DNA of 64,000 nucleotides, taken from assembly GCA_964400725.1 (NCBI GenBank), contig CAYNVS010000011.1:1-64000 (forward strand), in the 5' to 3' direction. This DNA comes from CAYNVS01 sp964400725. Lineage in GTDB: Bacteria; Myxococcota_A; SURF-8; CAYNVS01. The notes under the pieces are model-generated. The model did no database searches. It was not told where the DNA came from and saw only the letters and a list, made by a program, of their open reading frames with translations. The translations under genes and the position numbers were made by a program. This document shows positions 26,622 to 35,427 of this stretch, one piece after another (position 1 is the stretch's first letter; each line of letters begins with the position of its first letter).

Positions 26622-26717
26622 AGGAGCTGTCCGGTCGATTACCGGAGGCTTAGGCGGCGGAGCTGTTTCGGCTGCGAGGCTGTCCGCGCGCTAAATAACG
26701 CTTTCAACCAAACGAAG

Positions 26718-26745
26718 AAAGGCCGCCGAAAGGCGGCTTTTTATT
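26718..26745 (+). terminator. Rho-independent terminator after the giant lipoprotein
   Basis: GGCCGCC pairs with GGCGGC around a GAAA tetraloop and is followed by TTTTTATTT. Confidence 0.9.
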
Positions 26746-26839
26746 TGCGGAAAGTCCGGCGACCGCTCATAATTACTTGACCTTGCGGGAATTCTAAATT
26801 AATAATGTTACGTTTTGCGTTGCATTCGGAGAAGCCATA

Positions 26840-27331
26840 ATGAAATTTTTATCGTCGATTAAAAATTACGCCCGTTTCGCGGCAGTTTCAGCTGCGGCGT
26901 TTGCAATTATAGGGGCGTTTGCCGCTTGCGGCGGCGAGCCCGACAAAGGAGACAGCGTAATAAAGCGGACTGTTTACGAAGAGGGCGGAAAGGTCGATGG
27001 GCCGTACGGCTTCGCGCTGATAATACCGCCGGACAGGCTTAAGGGGCCGTGCGACGTTTCGCTCGCTTTTGCAAACGATTACCCTAAAAAGGGCGCGGCC
27101 TTGAAACCGCGCAGCTTAACGGCGCGGGTTTTTCTATCCTGCTCGCCCGTAATAGAAGGGGTAATCCTTCAGTTTCCGCTCTTGGAGCGATGCGAGCCGG
27201 GCGGATGCAAAGGCGCGGGGCTTATCGACGGGGCGGACGCGTACGAAGATTTTGCGCTCAATCTGCCGCTCGACGGTTTTGGGCAGTTCTCTATAATTTC
27301 AAGCGGTTATTACTTAGTAGCGGAAAAATAG
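26840..27331 (+). CDS. Small lipoprotein of unknown function
   Basis: 163 residues, ATG behind GGAGAAG. The hydrophobic signal ends in IGAFAAC, placing a lipidated Cys near residue 30. The mature part is a compact beta-rich domain with four cysteines (in GPCDVS, LSCSP, ERCEPGGCKG) that could form two disulfides in the periplasm or at the cell surface. I recognise no family. The GT-C-like membrane protein starts 19 nt after its stop on the same strand, so the two are probably co-transcribed. Confidence 0.7.
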   Translation: MKFLSSIKNYARFAAVSAAAFAIIGAFAACGGEPDKGDSVIKRTVYEEGGKVDGPYGFALIIPPDRLKGPCDVSLAFANDYPKKGAALKPRSLTARVFLSCSPVIEGVILQFPLLERCEPGGCKGAGLIDGADAYEDFALNLPLDGFGQFSIISSGYYLVAEK

Positions 27332-27350
27332 ACGCGGGCGGCAAAGCGTA

Positions 27351-28955
27351 ATGTCTCAAACCGAAAACGAAAATAAAAACCAATTGCCGCTGACGGACGA
27401 GGCCGAGGCGCCAAACGGAGCGGACATAAGCCGGCAATCCGTCGATGAAAACCCCGAAGAAGCGGGCGTTGAAGGCTTGACCGAGCCGCCAAAGACAGAA
27501 CGCGAGCAAGAACAGACTGATGAGTCTGAGTTTGCCGAATGCTCCCAAACTGTTCCATTAACGGAAAAAGGAGCGACTGAGCGAGCGCCGCAGGGCGATG
27601 CAATCGCGTCGAAACCGGACGGGACTCCGGCAAAAAAGAGCCGCAAAACGCTTTACGCAGGGCTTGCGATTTACCTTGTATGCCTCGTCGTTCTCATGCT
27701 ATTCGGCTGGGACAGAACTTTCCGCCGCTCCGACCACCCGCATTTCGTTTATTTGGCCGACGCTTACCTGCACGGCAAAATTCACATCGAGAAGCCGCCC
27801 CCTTGGATGGACGACTATGTAAATTTCGATAATAAGTGGTGGGTTACTTTTCCTCCCGCGCCCGCGATTATGATGGCTCCCGGCGTTGCGGCCTGCTCCT
27901 CGCTTCACTTTGACAGAATTCCCGTCGTCAAGCAAGTTCTGTGCGGAGTTCCTAAAAAAGACGCTCTTGCGGGGCATCCTTATTTTAACGACACGCTTTT
28001 CACCATGCTGATGGGCGCCCTCAACGGGCTGCTTGTCTGGCTGCTGTTAGAGAGGCTGCGGCTCGAAAAATACTCGTCTATGACGCAGAGCGAGAATCTG
28101 TGGCTTACTTTCTTCTTCGTATTCGGCACTATGCACTTTTACTGCTCCATACTGGGGCAGGTCTGGTATTCGGCTCTAATCATCGGCGCTACCCTTACAT
28201 TGATGTACATACTGTTTGCATGGGACGCCGAGCATCCCTTTTTGGCGGGTTTGTGCCTTGCCGCCGCATTTGCGACTCGCACGCCGGCGGCGATGGCGTT
28301 TCCGCTGTTTTTCTATTTTCTTTTTTTTAAAGGTTACGAGCGGAGGCGCCGGCCTTGGAGAGAAGTAATAGTCAAGACGCTGTGGTTCGGCGCGCCGATT
28401 TTAATCGGTGTTACGCTTATGGGACTGCAAAATTATTACAGCTTCCACAGTCCGTTTAAGTTCGGCCACGACTATATTATGCAGGACAGGCACCTGCGGC
28501 ACGGACTCTTCGGATACCAGTGGTTTTCGCGCAATCTGTCGGCGGCGCTTACCAATTTGCCGCGCATTTCGCTCGACGAAAAGCATATAATCAAGTTCAG
28601 CTTTCACGGCGCGAGCATGTTGTTCACAACGCCTGCATGGATTTACATGTTTTGGCCGAAGAAAACCGGCAAGCTGTTTTGGATATTCGCGCTGTGCGCC
28701 GCGCTAATCGCGCTGCCGGATTTGCTTTACAAATCAACCGGCTTCGGACAGTTCGGCTACCGCTACAATATCGACTTCGCGCCGATGATGATAGTTTGCT
28801 TGGCTCTTGCCGGGCGCAGCCTTAAATGGCATTTCAAGGCTCTCATTATAATTTCAATCTTCTGGGCTACATTCGGAGCCGTTACTTTCAGGCGTTACGA
28901 CGATTTATTCTACCATTACGACTTCTTCCCGGAAATGCCGTTCAGCCGAGAGTGA
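27351..28955 (+). CDS. Multi-pass membrane protein, GT-C glycosyltransferase-like
   Basis: 534 residues. The first ~100 residues are highly acidic, Glu/Gln/Thr-rich and probably disordered in the cytoplasm. About nine or ten hydrophobic helices follow from residue 103 on. The order helix, short loop with RSDHPHFVYLADAYLHGK, then alternating helices and loops, with FATRTPAAMAFP and GYRYNIDFAPMM, resembles GT-C-fold membrane proteins (the dolichol-phosphate-sugar-using superfamily). A clear DE or DD catalytic motif in the first periplasmic loop is not obvious, so transferase activity is only a suggestion. It follows the small lipoprotein by 19 nt and is convergent with the phosphoesterase gene 44 nt downstream; no terminator hairpin is evident between them. 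Confidence 0.6.
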   Translation: MSQTENENKNQLPLTDEAEAPNGADISRQSVDENPEEAGVEGLTEPPKTEREQEQTDESEFAECSQTVPLTEKGATERAPQGDAIASKPDGTPAKKSRKTLYAGLAIYLVCLVVLMLFGWDRTFRRSDHPHFVYLADAYLHGKIHIEKPPPWMDDYVNFDNKWWVTFPPAPAIMMAPGVAACSSLHFDRIPVVKQVLCGVPKKDALAGHPYFNDTLFTMLMGALNGLLVWLLLERLRLEKYSSMTQSENLWLTFFFVFGTMHFYCSILGQVWYSALIIGATLTLMYILFAWDAEHPFLAGLCLAAAFATRTPAAMAFPLFFYFLFFKGYERRRRPWREVIVKTLWFGAPILIGVTLMGLQNYYSFHSPFKFGHDYIMQDRHLRHGLFGYQWFSRNLSAALTNLPRISLDEKHIIKFSFHGASMLFTTPAWIYMFWPKKTGKLFWIFALCAALIALPDLLYKSTGFGQFGYRYNIDFAPMMIVCLALAGRSLKWHFKALIIISIFWATFGAVTFRRYDDLFYHYDFFPEMPFSRE

Positions 28956-28999
28956 ATAAAACGTTCTGAAACTGGAGATGCGTTTAAATCGCTGCGAAT

Positions 29000-30334
29000 T
29001 TAAAAAATGGTTTTGCTAAAAAATCTCGGCGTCGAATCCGAATCGTAAATCATCGCCTCGGCGCCCTTAAAAATTATTCCGCCGTTTTTGTTTTTATCAT
29101 AAAGAAAAGAGCCTGCGTTTGAGTAATAAACCGTATGACCGCCTTCTGTTGCAAGTTTGCAGGCGGCGGCGTCAAATTTTATTGGAGAGTGAGTGTGGCC
29201 GAAAATCAACCGGTTCGGAGCCGGAACATCGACGTTTATATCCAGCTTGCCGGACGTCCTAATCCTTTCGCGCTCCAACGAACACATGTTTAAATAATTA
29301 ATCATTCTACGCTGCGTTCGATTGGATGCAGTCCATCCGGGACTTCGAGCGTCCGCGTCGCCGGAATTTTTTGCCATTTCCGCCAGTTTCTTTTCAAGAC
29401 AGTCTATTTCAGCGTCGAAAATAAATTTCGCCGCGCCTTTATATTCGCTCGTTAATTCTTGAATCAGCGGGTTTAAAAATTTGTAATGAATATTTTTGAA
29501 ATAGCGTTTAAGCCGTTTGCGCTCCTCGTCGTTGGCCGCGTCTTTGAAGCTGCGCTGAACGCTTCTGACGATTGTCGTAAGATTGCCCGCCATTCCTATG
29601 CCGCTCGATAAAAATTCGTTTATCGGATAATTCATCGCGACAAAATCTTTCAACTCAGGAATTTTTATCAGTTCGTTGCCGGGTCCGGCGGCAATCCATA
29701 TTCCTCCGTCGTCCTCTACCAAACCTTCTTCGCCGTCGGCAATCTGCATGGCGCGTTCGCCCGTAAACGCCCACGCCGCCTCAAAATATTGGCCGTGAGT
29801 AAAAAGGAACGACTCGTTTTGATTAGTTACGAGATAGAGATTGGGGTAAGCGACGAATGTAGGTTTTTTAAAAAACTCCGAAAGAAAGAACGTGCCGTAT
29901 GGATTGGTCTCGCCGCCGCCGCTTCTGCCTACGTCGGGCATTACGAATTTCAAAGCGCCGGCGCGGTCGTCGAGAACGCCAGGAACGGTATATTTAAAGC
30001 GTCTCGGCGGTTTGCCGTTAATAATGCGCGACGCGACGTTTACGTTATGTTCGACGGCGTTCCAAAGAGCGTAATCGTGATTTCCCGGAACGTAAACGTA
30101 GTTTTTAATTTGATTTGTCGCCGCTGCGGCGTCGAAGAATACTTTGGCGGAGGCGTAAGCCTTGTCGCAGCTTTGAATTGAAAAATCGAGAACGTCTCCG
30201 AGTAAAACAAAATAATCGACCGTTCCTATAGCGCTCATCAGAGCGTCGAACTTCTCTTTATTAAGCTCTTCGTTCGCGACTAACGCGCACATGGGATCTC
30301 CAAAATGAATGTCGGAAACGGCGGCGATACGCAT
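29000..30334 (-). CDS. Calcineurin-like metallophosphoesterase, cytoplasmic
   Basis: 444 residues without a signal peptide. All metallophosphoesterase blocks are present: SDIHFGD (DxH) at residue 7, LLGDVLDF (GDxxDx), PGNHDYALW (GNHD) near residue 93, HGQYFE in the middle and FGHTHSPIKF (GHxH) near the C-terminus, followed by YYSNAGSF. Such enzymes use a two-metal centre to hydrolyse phosphomono- or phosphodiesters; the substrate is unknown. The central insertion (about 170-330) is larger than in minimal family members and largely helical. ATG start behind AAGGAG. Monocistronic by position. Confidence 0.85.
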   Translation of the reverse strand: MRIAAVSDIHFGDPMCALVANEELNKEKFDALMSAIGTVDYFVLLGDVLDFSIQSCDKAYASAKVFFDAAAATNQIKNYVYVPGNHDYALWNAVEHNVNVASRIINGKPPRRFKYTVPGVLDDRAGALKFVMPDVGRSGGGETNPYGTFFLSEFFKKPTFVAYPNLYLVTNQNESFLFTHGQYFEAAWAFTGERAMQIADGEEGLVEDDGGIWIAAGPGNELIKIPELKDFVAMNYPINEFLSSGIGMAGNLTTIVRSVQRSFKDAANDEERKRLKRYFKNIHYKFLNPLIQELTSEYKGAAKFIFDAEIDCLEKKLAEMAKNSGDADARSPGWTASNRTQRRMINYLNMCSLERERIRTSGKLDINVDVPAPNRLIFGHTHSPIKFDAAACKLATEGGHTVYYSNAGSFLYDKNKNGGIIFKGAEAMIYDSDSTPRFFSKTIF

Positions 30335-30528
30335 GAAAAACTCCTTATCGTTTTAATTGTAAAGTTTTATAAAGGTATAAACCTATATGTAATTAATGAT
30401 ACGATGCCAAACTTAAAAGTCAAGCGATTATTTTTTAACGCGCCACTTGTAAATTAATTAAGACGTAAAGTCGAGGCGATTTAAGCGGATAAGACAAGAC
30501 GATAACATAAAAAAGAATAAGTTTGCGC

Positions 30529-30556
30529 TTGACAACTCATCCGATAAAGATACATT
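30529..30556 (+). promoter_or_regulatory. Candidate promoter of the duplicated-domain lipoprotein
   Basis: A perfect TTGACA (30529-30534) and TACATT (30551-30556) are 16 nt apart, 57 nt upstream of the start codon at 30614. Confidence 0.55.
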
Positions 30557-30613
30557 TTGGTTAGTTTAAGGCTCTTTTTAGAGCGATAGGGTAAATAACC
30601 ATTGGAGAATATT

Positions 30614-32185
30614 ATGAGAAGACATACCGTTTTATTGACTGCGGCCTTTTCAGCGTTTTTTGCGTTTTTCGCTTTTGCGTGCTCTAGCGGCGAAAGCGAA
30701 AAGAAGGACGACTCGGAAAACGGCGACAGGGACGCCGATATTGCTTCGGACGACGATTCTACGGCGGATCAAAACGAAACGACCGACCTCGACCTTCCTC
30801 CGTCCAAGACGGTGAAGGTAATCGACATTCAAAATCCGGCTTCATCGAATCATCCGGCCAAAGATACGGCGGTAACGGTAAACGGCGTAATCGCAATGTG
30901 CAATCGCTTTTCATATACTACCGACTGGGACGCGATATACGTATCCGATCCCGACGGAGGCGCCTACCGCGGCATTTTGGTCGCTTTTTCAAAGTCGATG
31001 CCTCTGACTAATTTAACTATCGGCAGCGAACTGGACGTGGTTGGAACTTATAAGGAATATTACGAGACTTCGCAGATAAACGCCGACGTAATTTCAATAA
31101 AAGGGACGAAAACGCCTCCGGCGGCGACCGAAATAATAAACGCGTGCGATATTTCCACCAGCGGCGCAAACGCCGCCGGCTACGAAGGGACGTTGGTTTA
31201 TTTAAACAACGTCGCCGTTACAAAACTTATCGACAATACTACCAAGAAATTTCAAGTCAGCGGCTGCTTGAACGTTGACTCAAAAATTTATTCTTATAAT
31301 CAACCGAGCCTCGGAGCCAACTTTTCCCTTCTTCAAGGCTTTATGTATTTCCGCAACAAGGATTTTTGGCTGCTCCCCCGCGACGCCGAAGACTTTAAAG
31401 TCGTCGTAATGCCCGAAATAGACGGCGACGAATACGAAGACGAGACGGACGACGAAGATTACGAGGCGGTAGAATACGACGCGGAGCGCGAGTACGACGA
31501 GGAAATCGACTGGGAAGCGCCGGCTGGTCTTTCCATTTGGGACATTCAGAACATTCAAAGCGAGAGGCACCCAAGCCCCGACGCGTTGTTGATTTTGCAA
31601 AACGTAGTCGTTTCAAGTCCGGTATTTGAAATCGACTCGACGACTTCAGGGTTGTTCGTATCCGATTCCGTAAATGCGGAATATCACGGCATACTGGTTA
31701 CGGCTTCTAAAACTACGGCTCAGGGGCTAAAGCCGAAAGACATAGTTAAAATAAAGGCGTATTACTACGAAATCGGCTCGGAAAGCCAGCTTGAAGCCGA
31801 AACGATTACCGTTACCGGAACGGCGGCTTCTACGCTTATGCCGGTTGTAGTGGAAGACTTTTGCGCAAATCTTAGCAAAGGCGGCGACGGAAGCAAAGCG
31901 GAAGCGTTCGAGGGAGTTTTGATTGAAATTCACGGCGCGGCTGTAACCGACGCGGGCGATTCAGCCAAAGGAACTTTCAAAGTCGGCGATTGTTATTTTA
32001 TAAGCAATTACGCCTATAAATTTACGCTGCCGCAGACGGTTGGAACTTACTACGAGAAAATTATCGGCTATGGCGGATATAAAAACGGCGAAAGCGTTTT
32101 AATGCCGGTATCGTCGGACGCTTTTACCGTAGGCGTCGCGCCCGACGGCGACGAAACCGAAGAGGAAGCGGAGGCTTCCGAATAA
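30614..32185 (+). CDS. Lipoprotein with two tandem OB-like domains
   Basis: 523 residues. I take the ATG at 30614 (GGAGA just upstream) rather than the TTG at 30602. The signal ends in FAFACSS (lipidated Cys near residue 22), followed by an Asp/Glu-rich stalk with Asp-Gly-Asp-like pairs. Two homologous domains of about 185 residues follow. One opens with VKVIDIQNPASSNHPAKD (about 58-240) and the other with LSIWDIQNIQSERHPSPD (about 304-500); each contains a (I/L)(Y/F)VSD......YxGILV motif. An acidic linker joins them and a short acidic tail ends the protein. The fold resembles DUF5689/YhcR-type OB domains, a tentative match. Cell-surface location is inferred; function unknown. Confidence 0.65.
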   Translation: MRRHTVLLTAAFSAFFAFFAFACSSGESEKKDDSENGDRDADIASDDDSTADQNETTDLDLPPSKTVKVIDIQNPASSNHPAKDTAVTVNGVIAMCNRFSYTTDWDAIYVSDPDGGAYRGILVAFSKSMPLTNLTIGSELDVVGTYKEYYETSQINADVISIKGTKTPPAATEIINACDISTSGANAAGYEGTLVYLNNVAVTKLIDNTTKKFQVSGCLNVDSKIYSYNQPSLGANFSLLQGFMYFRNKDFWLLPRDAEDFKVVVMPEIDGDEYEDETDDEDYEAVEYDAEREYDEEIDWEAPAGLSIWDIQNIQSERHPSPDALLILQNVVVSSPVFEIDSTTSGLFVSDSVNAEYHGILVTASKTTAQGLKPKDIVKIKAYYYEIGSESQLEAETITVTGTAASTLMPVVVEDFCANLSKGGDGSKAEAFEGVLIEIHGAAVTDAGDSAKGTFKVGDCYFISNYAYKFTLPQTVGTYYEKIIGYGGYKNGESVLMPVSSDAFTVGVAPDGDETEEEAEASE

Positions 32186-32235
32186 AAGCTCAGCAACCTA
32201 GGCAATACGGCCAAGAATTTACAAAGGAGAGCGAT

Positions 32236-32793
32236 ATGCCTATTAAAATCAACGCGCCGCTGACGGACGAAGCGGTAAAAGGGCTGAAATCAGGGGACGA
32301 AGTTCTTATAACCGGAACGATTTACACAGCGCGCGACGCGGCTCATAAAAGACTGATGGACGCGCTCAATAAAGGCGAGGAACCGCCTTTTCCGCTTAAA
32401 GGCGCGATAATTTATTACGTCGGCCCCACGCCGGCGCGTCCCGGCAATCCCATTGGTTCGGCAGGCCCCACAACCAGCGGACGCATGGACGTTTACGCGC
32501 CTCGTCTGCACGCTTTGGGCGTTAAGGCGTCGCTGGGCAAAGGGAAGCGCAACAAAGACGTTATTAACGCTTGCAAAGAGCATTGCGCGCTCTACTTAGC
32601 GGCGACGGGCGGCGTTGGCGCTCTCATAAGCAAGCGCATCAAGGCTTGCGAGGTCATCGCGTACCCCGACCTCGGCCCTGAGGCCGTGCACAAATTGGAA
32701 GTCGAAGATTTCCCCGCGGTTGTAATAATCGACTCTAACGGCGACAATTTCTACGAAGAAGGCATTAAACCTTACCGCACCGTGGAACCTTAG
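32236..32793 (+). CDS. Class I fumarate hydratase / tartrate dehydratase beta subunit
   Basis: 185 residues, ATG behind AAAGGAGAG. This is the beta (C-terminal) domain of the two-subunit, iron-sulfur class I fumarase / L-tartrate dehydratase family, which adds water to fumarate or dehydrates tartrate. Motifs: LKSGDEVLITGTIYTARDAAH, IYYVGPTPARPG, GSAGPTTSGRMD and LAATGGVGALISKRIK, all typical. The [4Fe-4S] cluster is held by the alpha subunit, which is not adjacent: the upstream gene is an unrelated lipoprotein and the downstream gene is on the other strand. The alpha gene must lie elsewhere if the enzyme is functional. A terminator follows at 32825. Confidence 0.93.
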   Translation: MPIKINAPLTDEAVKGLKSGDEVLITGTIYTARDAAHKRLMDALNKGEEPPFPLKGAIIYYVGPTPARPGNPIGSAGPTTSGRMDVYAPRLHALGVKASLGKGKRNKDVINACKEHCALYLAATGGVGALISKRIKACEVIAYPDLGPEAVHKLEVEDFPAVVIIDSNGDNFYEEGIKPYRTVEP

Positions 32794-32824
32794 CGCAAAG
32801 GCTGCGAATTAAGCCGAAATGAAA

Positions 32825-32857
32825 ATCCCTCTTCAATCGAAGAGGGATCTTTTGTTT
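32825..32857. terminator. Bidirectional Rho-independent terminator
   Basis: ATCCCTCTTC pairs perfectly with GAAGAGGGAT around AATC. It is followed by TTTTGTTTTT on the plus strand (end of the fumarase beta gene) and by TTTTCATTTC on the minus strand (end of the convergent lipoprotein gene). The arms are identical to those at 18710. Confidence 0.9.
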
Positions 32858-35146
32858 TTACTTGGTTTGCGTCCACGTTATTTTTGTCGCGTTCCACGGC
32901 AGCCACATATACCCGGCTTTGCGCCATACGCGCCCTTGACTCACGCTGACCATCGATCCGTACAGGCACATGCCGGAAGGGTCGCAAAAGGTATTCTCGT
33001 AAAAAGGCTGCGAAATCGCCGAATGGTTGTTTGAAATCGAAAGAACGGCGAGTTTGTTCTCAGAGGTGCAAGGCATATTTATGCTCATCGGGCCGGGTTC
33101 GCAGCCCGGAATAGACCCGCCCAACCGGTTTCCGCCAATCAGAACCGTCATCGGAACTCCGCCCATGCCGCCGCGGACTTCGTAATTGTAAGGCATTTGA
33201 CTGCCGCCTCCGTTCGGGCCGAGAATTCGGTTAAATTTATACAAAGGCGCTTCTTCCGAATACAGCCACACGACGGGTTTGCGTTTTTTCTCGGTAATCC
33301 ACAATCCTTTTTCGTCCGCGCCGATTACCGCCAGAGCTCCCAGTTTGCATTTTCTCGGTTTGGTTTCTAAAACCGTTCCCACGCTTTCAAGCTGCGCAAA
33401 GTGATATTCCAAATCTTTAAAACATAAATCGCCGGCGTCGTAAGCTCCGGTTTCGTCGATTTTATAAAGCGAGGTTCCTGCCGCGCCGTATAAATAGCCG
33501 TTTCGCAAATGCAGCCCGTATTCTCTGTCGAGGTTGTCCGGAGCTTCGAGTTTTTTCCATGTCGCGTCGCCAAGGCGAGCGCAAAGCGTTGTATTAGTAA
33601 TAACTATTAATGCGCCGTTGATAAAATTTAAATCTACAACCTTGTTGGCGCCCGTTTCGGCCGAATCGGAAAGCATTTCTGACGGAGGGTCGAACGTTTC
33701 CCATTGTCCGGCTGCAAATCTGCCCAGTTTGCCGTCGAAGCCGCCCCAAACTTCTAGTTCCGCGCCTTCAATGCGTCCCGTCAGCGCGCTCATATATCCC
33801 GGCTGGTTTGAGTAGCATTTCAGCGTTTTGGTCCGGCCGGTTTCGTCGAAAACCCAAAGCTCTTCCGTTCCGCCGAAAACCGTCAATCCTGCGTCGTTAG
33901 ACCAAACGAAACTCGATTCGTTTTTCAGCTTTACGGTTCCAGTTTCCTGCGAGCAGGGTTCGACTGTTACTCCCTCCCATGGCAGCGGCGCGTTGGAAAG
34001 CGCGAAGGCGTTTGACGGAACGTAATTAGGGTTGGGGTCGATTTCGTAAATAGACGGGACGAACAGCTCAAAATGGGTGTGATATTCAACCGTTTGTTGT
34101 TCGAGCTTGTCGTAGCAAAGGTTGGCGGAAGGGTTAAGCGTTGACCTTAGGAATAAATCGATGAAGAAATCTCCTTCTTCGTCAAGCGAGTAGTCGATGT
34201 ACGCCCAGTCGTTAATAACTTTGTCCGGATAAAACGGACAGTAGGAAAAATTAGTAAATTCGTTGAAGGAAACTATATAGTCGGCTTGATAGTAAGGATA
34301 ATCCAAGTTTTTGTTTCTGCCGCTCGTCGTGATATGCTCGATCGTTATCGAGCTTCCGTCAAATCCTTTGGCGTAAAGGTTAAGCGGAAGCCTGTATTTC
34401 CACCCTTCGCGCAGCTCGCCCGGATCTTTGCGTTCGTCTCCGGCGGCTGAAAGATACGACTTGCAGTATCTCTGGTCCTCGGTCATAACGTAAATTGGCA
34501 GCGTCGCTAGTCTGCACGGGTTCTGCATTTCAATTAAAAGCTCGCCCTTGTAAATATTCGGGTTTACCCTGTCGGTGAAGAGGTTGAATTTGGCCTCGTA
34601 CCACGCTTTAATTGTAAACGGCGTTGATGGCAGAGAGTCAAGCCAAAAATGTTCTTCCGATTCGGGCGTCAGACGTATATCGCTTATTATCGCGTCGCCG
34701 GGGCCGTGGTTAATTATTCTTACTTCTTGATAATTGTAAGAACCTGCCTGTTCTTGCAGCAGGAATATAATTGGATTGGGAACGAAGCTGACCCCGGCGA
34801 CCTGACAGTCGTCGTCGGCGCATTCCCATTCCCATTCGTATCCTTCGCACGAGGAATATTCTTCTGACTCAATCGGGTCTTCTCCCTCAGGCGTTATTTC
34901 TTCGTCGCCATCGAACGCTGGGCTCTCCTCGTCTGCGTCGTCCGGCAGTTCGGGCGATTCCGGCGGCACATTTTCTTCGTTCGCGTCCGGGTTTTGATCG
35001 GTTGCGGCGTCGGGGTCTTCCGATTGTTCCGAGTCCGTCGCATTCGCTTGTTCGTCGGTTTCAACCGCGTCAACGTCCGGATTGGGGTTAAGCTGCTCGG
35101 CGTTTTTTCCGCACGAAAAGGTAAAAAGCGCAAATAACGCCGCCAT
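32858..35146 (-). CDS. Lipoprotein with Ig-like and propeller-like regions, signal peptide interrupted by a stop codon
   Basis: 762 residues from the ATG at 35146. That start leaves only 11 residues before the lipobox Cys (ALFTFSC), with no basic N-region, and has no ribosome-binding site. A better start is the ATG at 35179 behind AGGAG, but its in-frame reading MGNLNSRI hits TAA at 35153-35155 before continuing LIMAALFALFTFSC. So either the gene has a nonsense mutation rescued by re-initiation, or the base call is wrong. The mature part has an acidic Asp/Glu/Pro stalk (to about residue 85), an Ig-like domain (PNPIIFLLQEQ, VRIINHGPGDAIISDIR), further beta-rich domains with several Cys, and a C-terminal half with propeller-like strands. 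Function unknown. Confidence 0.65.
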   Translation of the reverse strand: MAALFALFTFSCGKNAEQLNPNPDVDAVETDEQANATDSEQSEDPDAATDQNPDANEENVPPESPELPDDADEESPAFDGDEEITPEGEDPIESEEYSSCEGYEWEWECADDDCQVAGVSFVPNPIIFLLQEQAGSYNYQEVRIINHGPGDAIISDIRLTPESEEHFWLDSLPSTPFTIKAWYEAKFNLFTDRVNPNIYKGELLIEMQNPCRLATLPIYVMTEDQRYCKSYLSAAGDERKDPGELREGWKYRLPLNLYAKGFDGSSITIEHITTSGRNKNLDYPYYQADYIVSFNEFTNFSYCPFYPDKVINDWAYIDYSLDEEGDFFIDLFLRSTLNPSANLCYDKLEQQTVEYHTHFELFVPSIYEIDPNPNYVPSNAFALSNAPLPWEGVTVEPCSQETGTVKLKNESSFVWSNDAGLTVFGGTEELWVFDETGRTKTLKCYSNQPGYMSALTGRIEGAELEVWGGFDGKLGRFAAGQWETFDPPSEMLSDSAETGANKVVDLNFINGALIVITNTTLCARLGDATWKKLEAPDNLDREYGLHLRNGYLYGAAGTSLYKIDETGAYDAGDLCFKDLEYHFAQLESVGTVLETKPRKCKLGALAVIGADEKGLWITEKKRKPVVWLYSEEAPLYKFNRILGPNGGGSQMPYNYEVRGGMGGVPMTVLIGGNRLGGSIPGCEPGPMSINMPCTSENKLAVLSISNNHSAISQPFYENTFCDPSGMCLYGSMVSVSQGRVWRKAGYMWLPWNATKITWTQTK

Positions 35147-35427
35147 TATTAATTAAATGCGACTGTTTAGATTTCCCATATTGTTCTCCTGATTATAAAT
35201 AACAAAGCCTTATACAAACATATGTAATTTTTTATATATGTCAATAGGCCGGTTATATTATTTCTTATGCGAATATTTTTTTTGTTTTAACGTATGAGAG
35301 AGATAACAATTTATTTGTGAGTAAAATTTTAATTTGAGTTTTCGGTTGTTTGGTATTATTGTATTTATAGAATGCGAGTTTAATAAAATGTAATATGCGA
35401 TTCTACGCGATGTTCAAGGAGGCAAAT

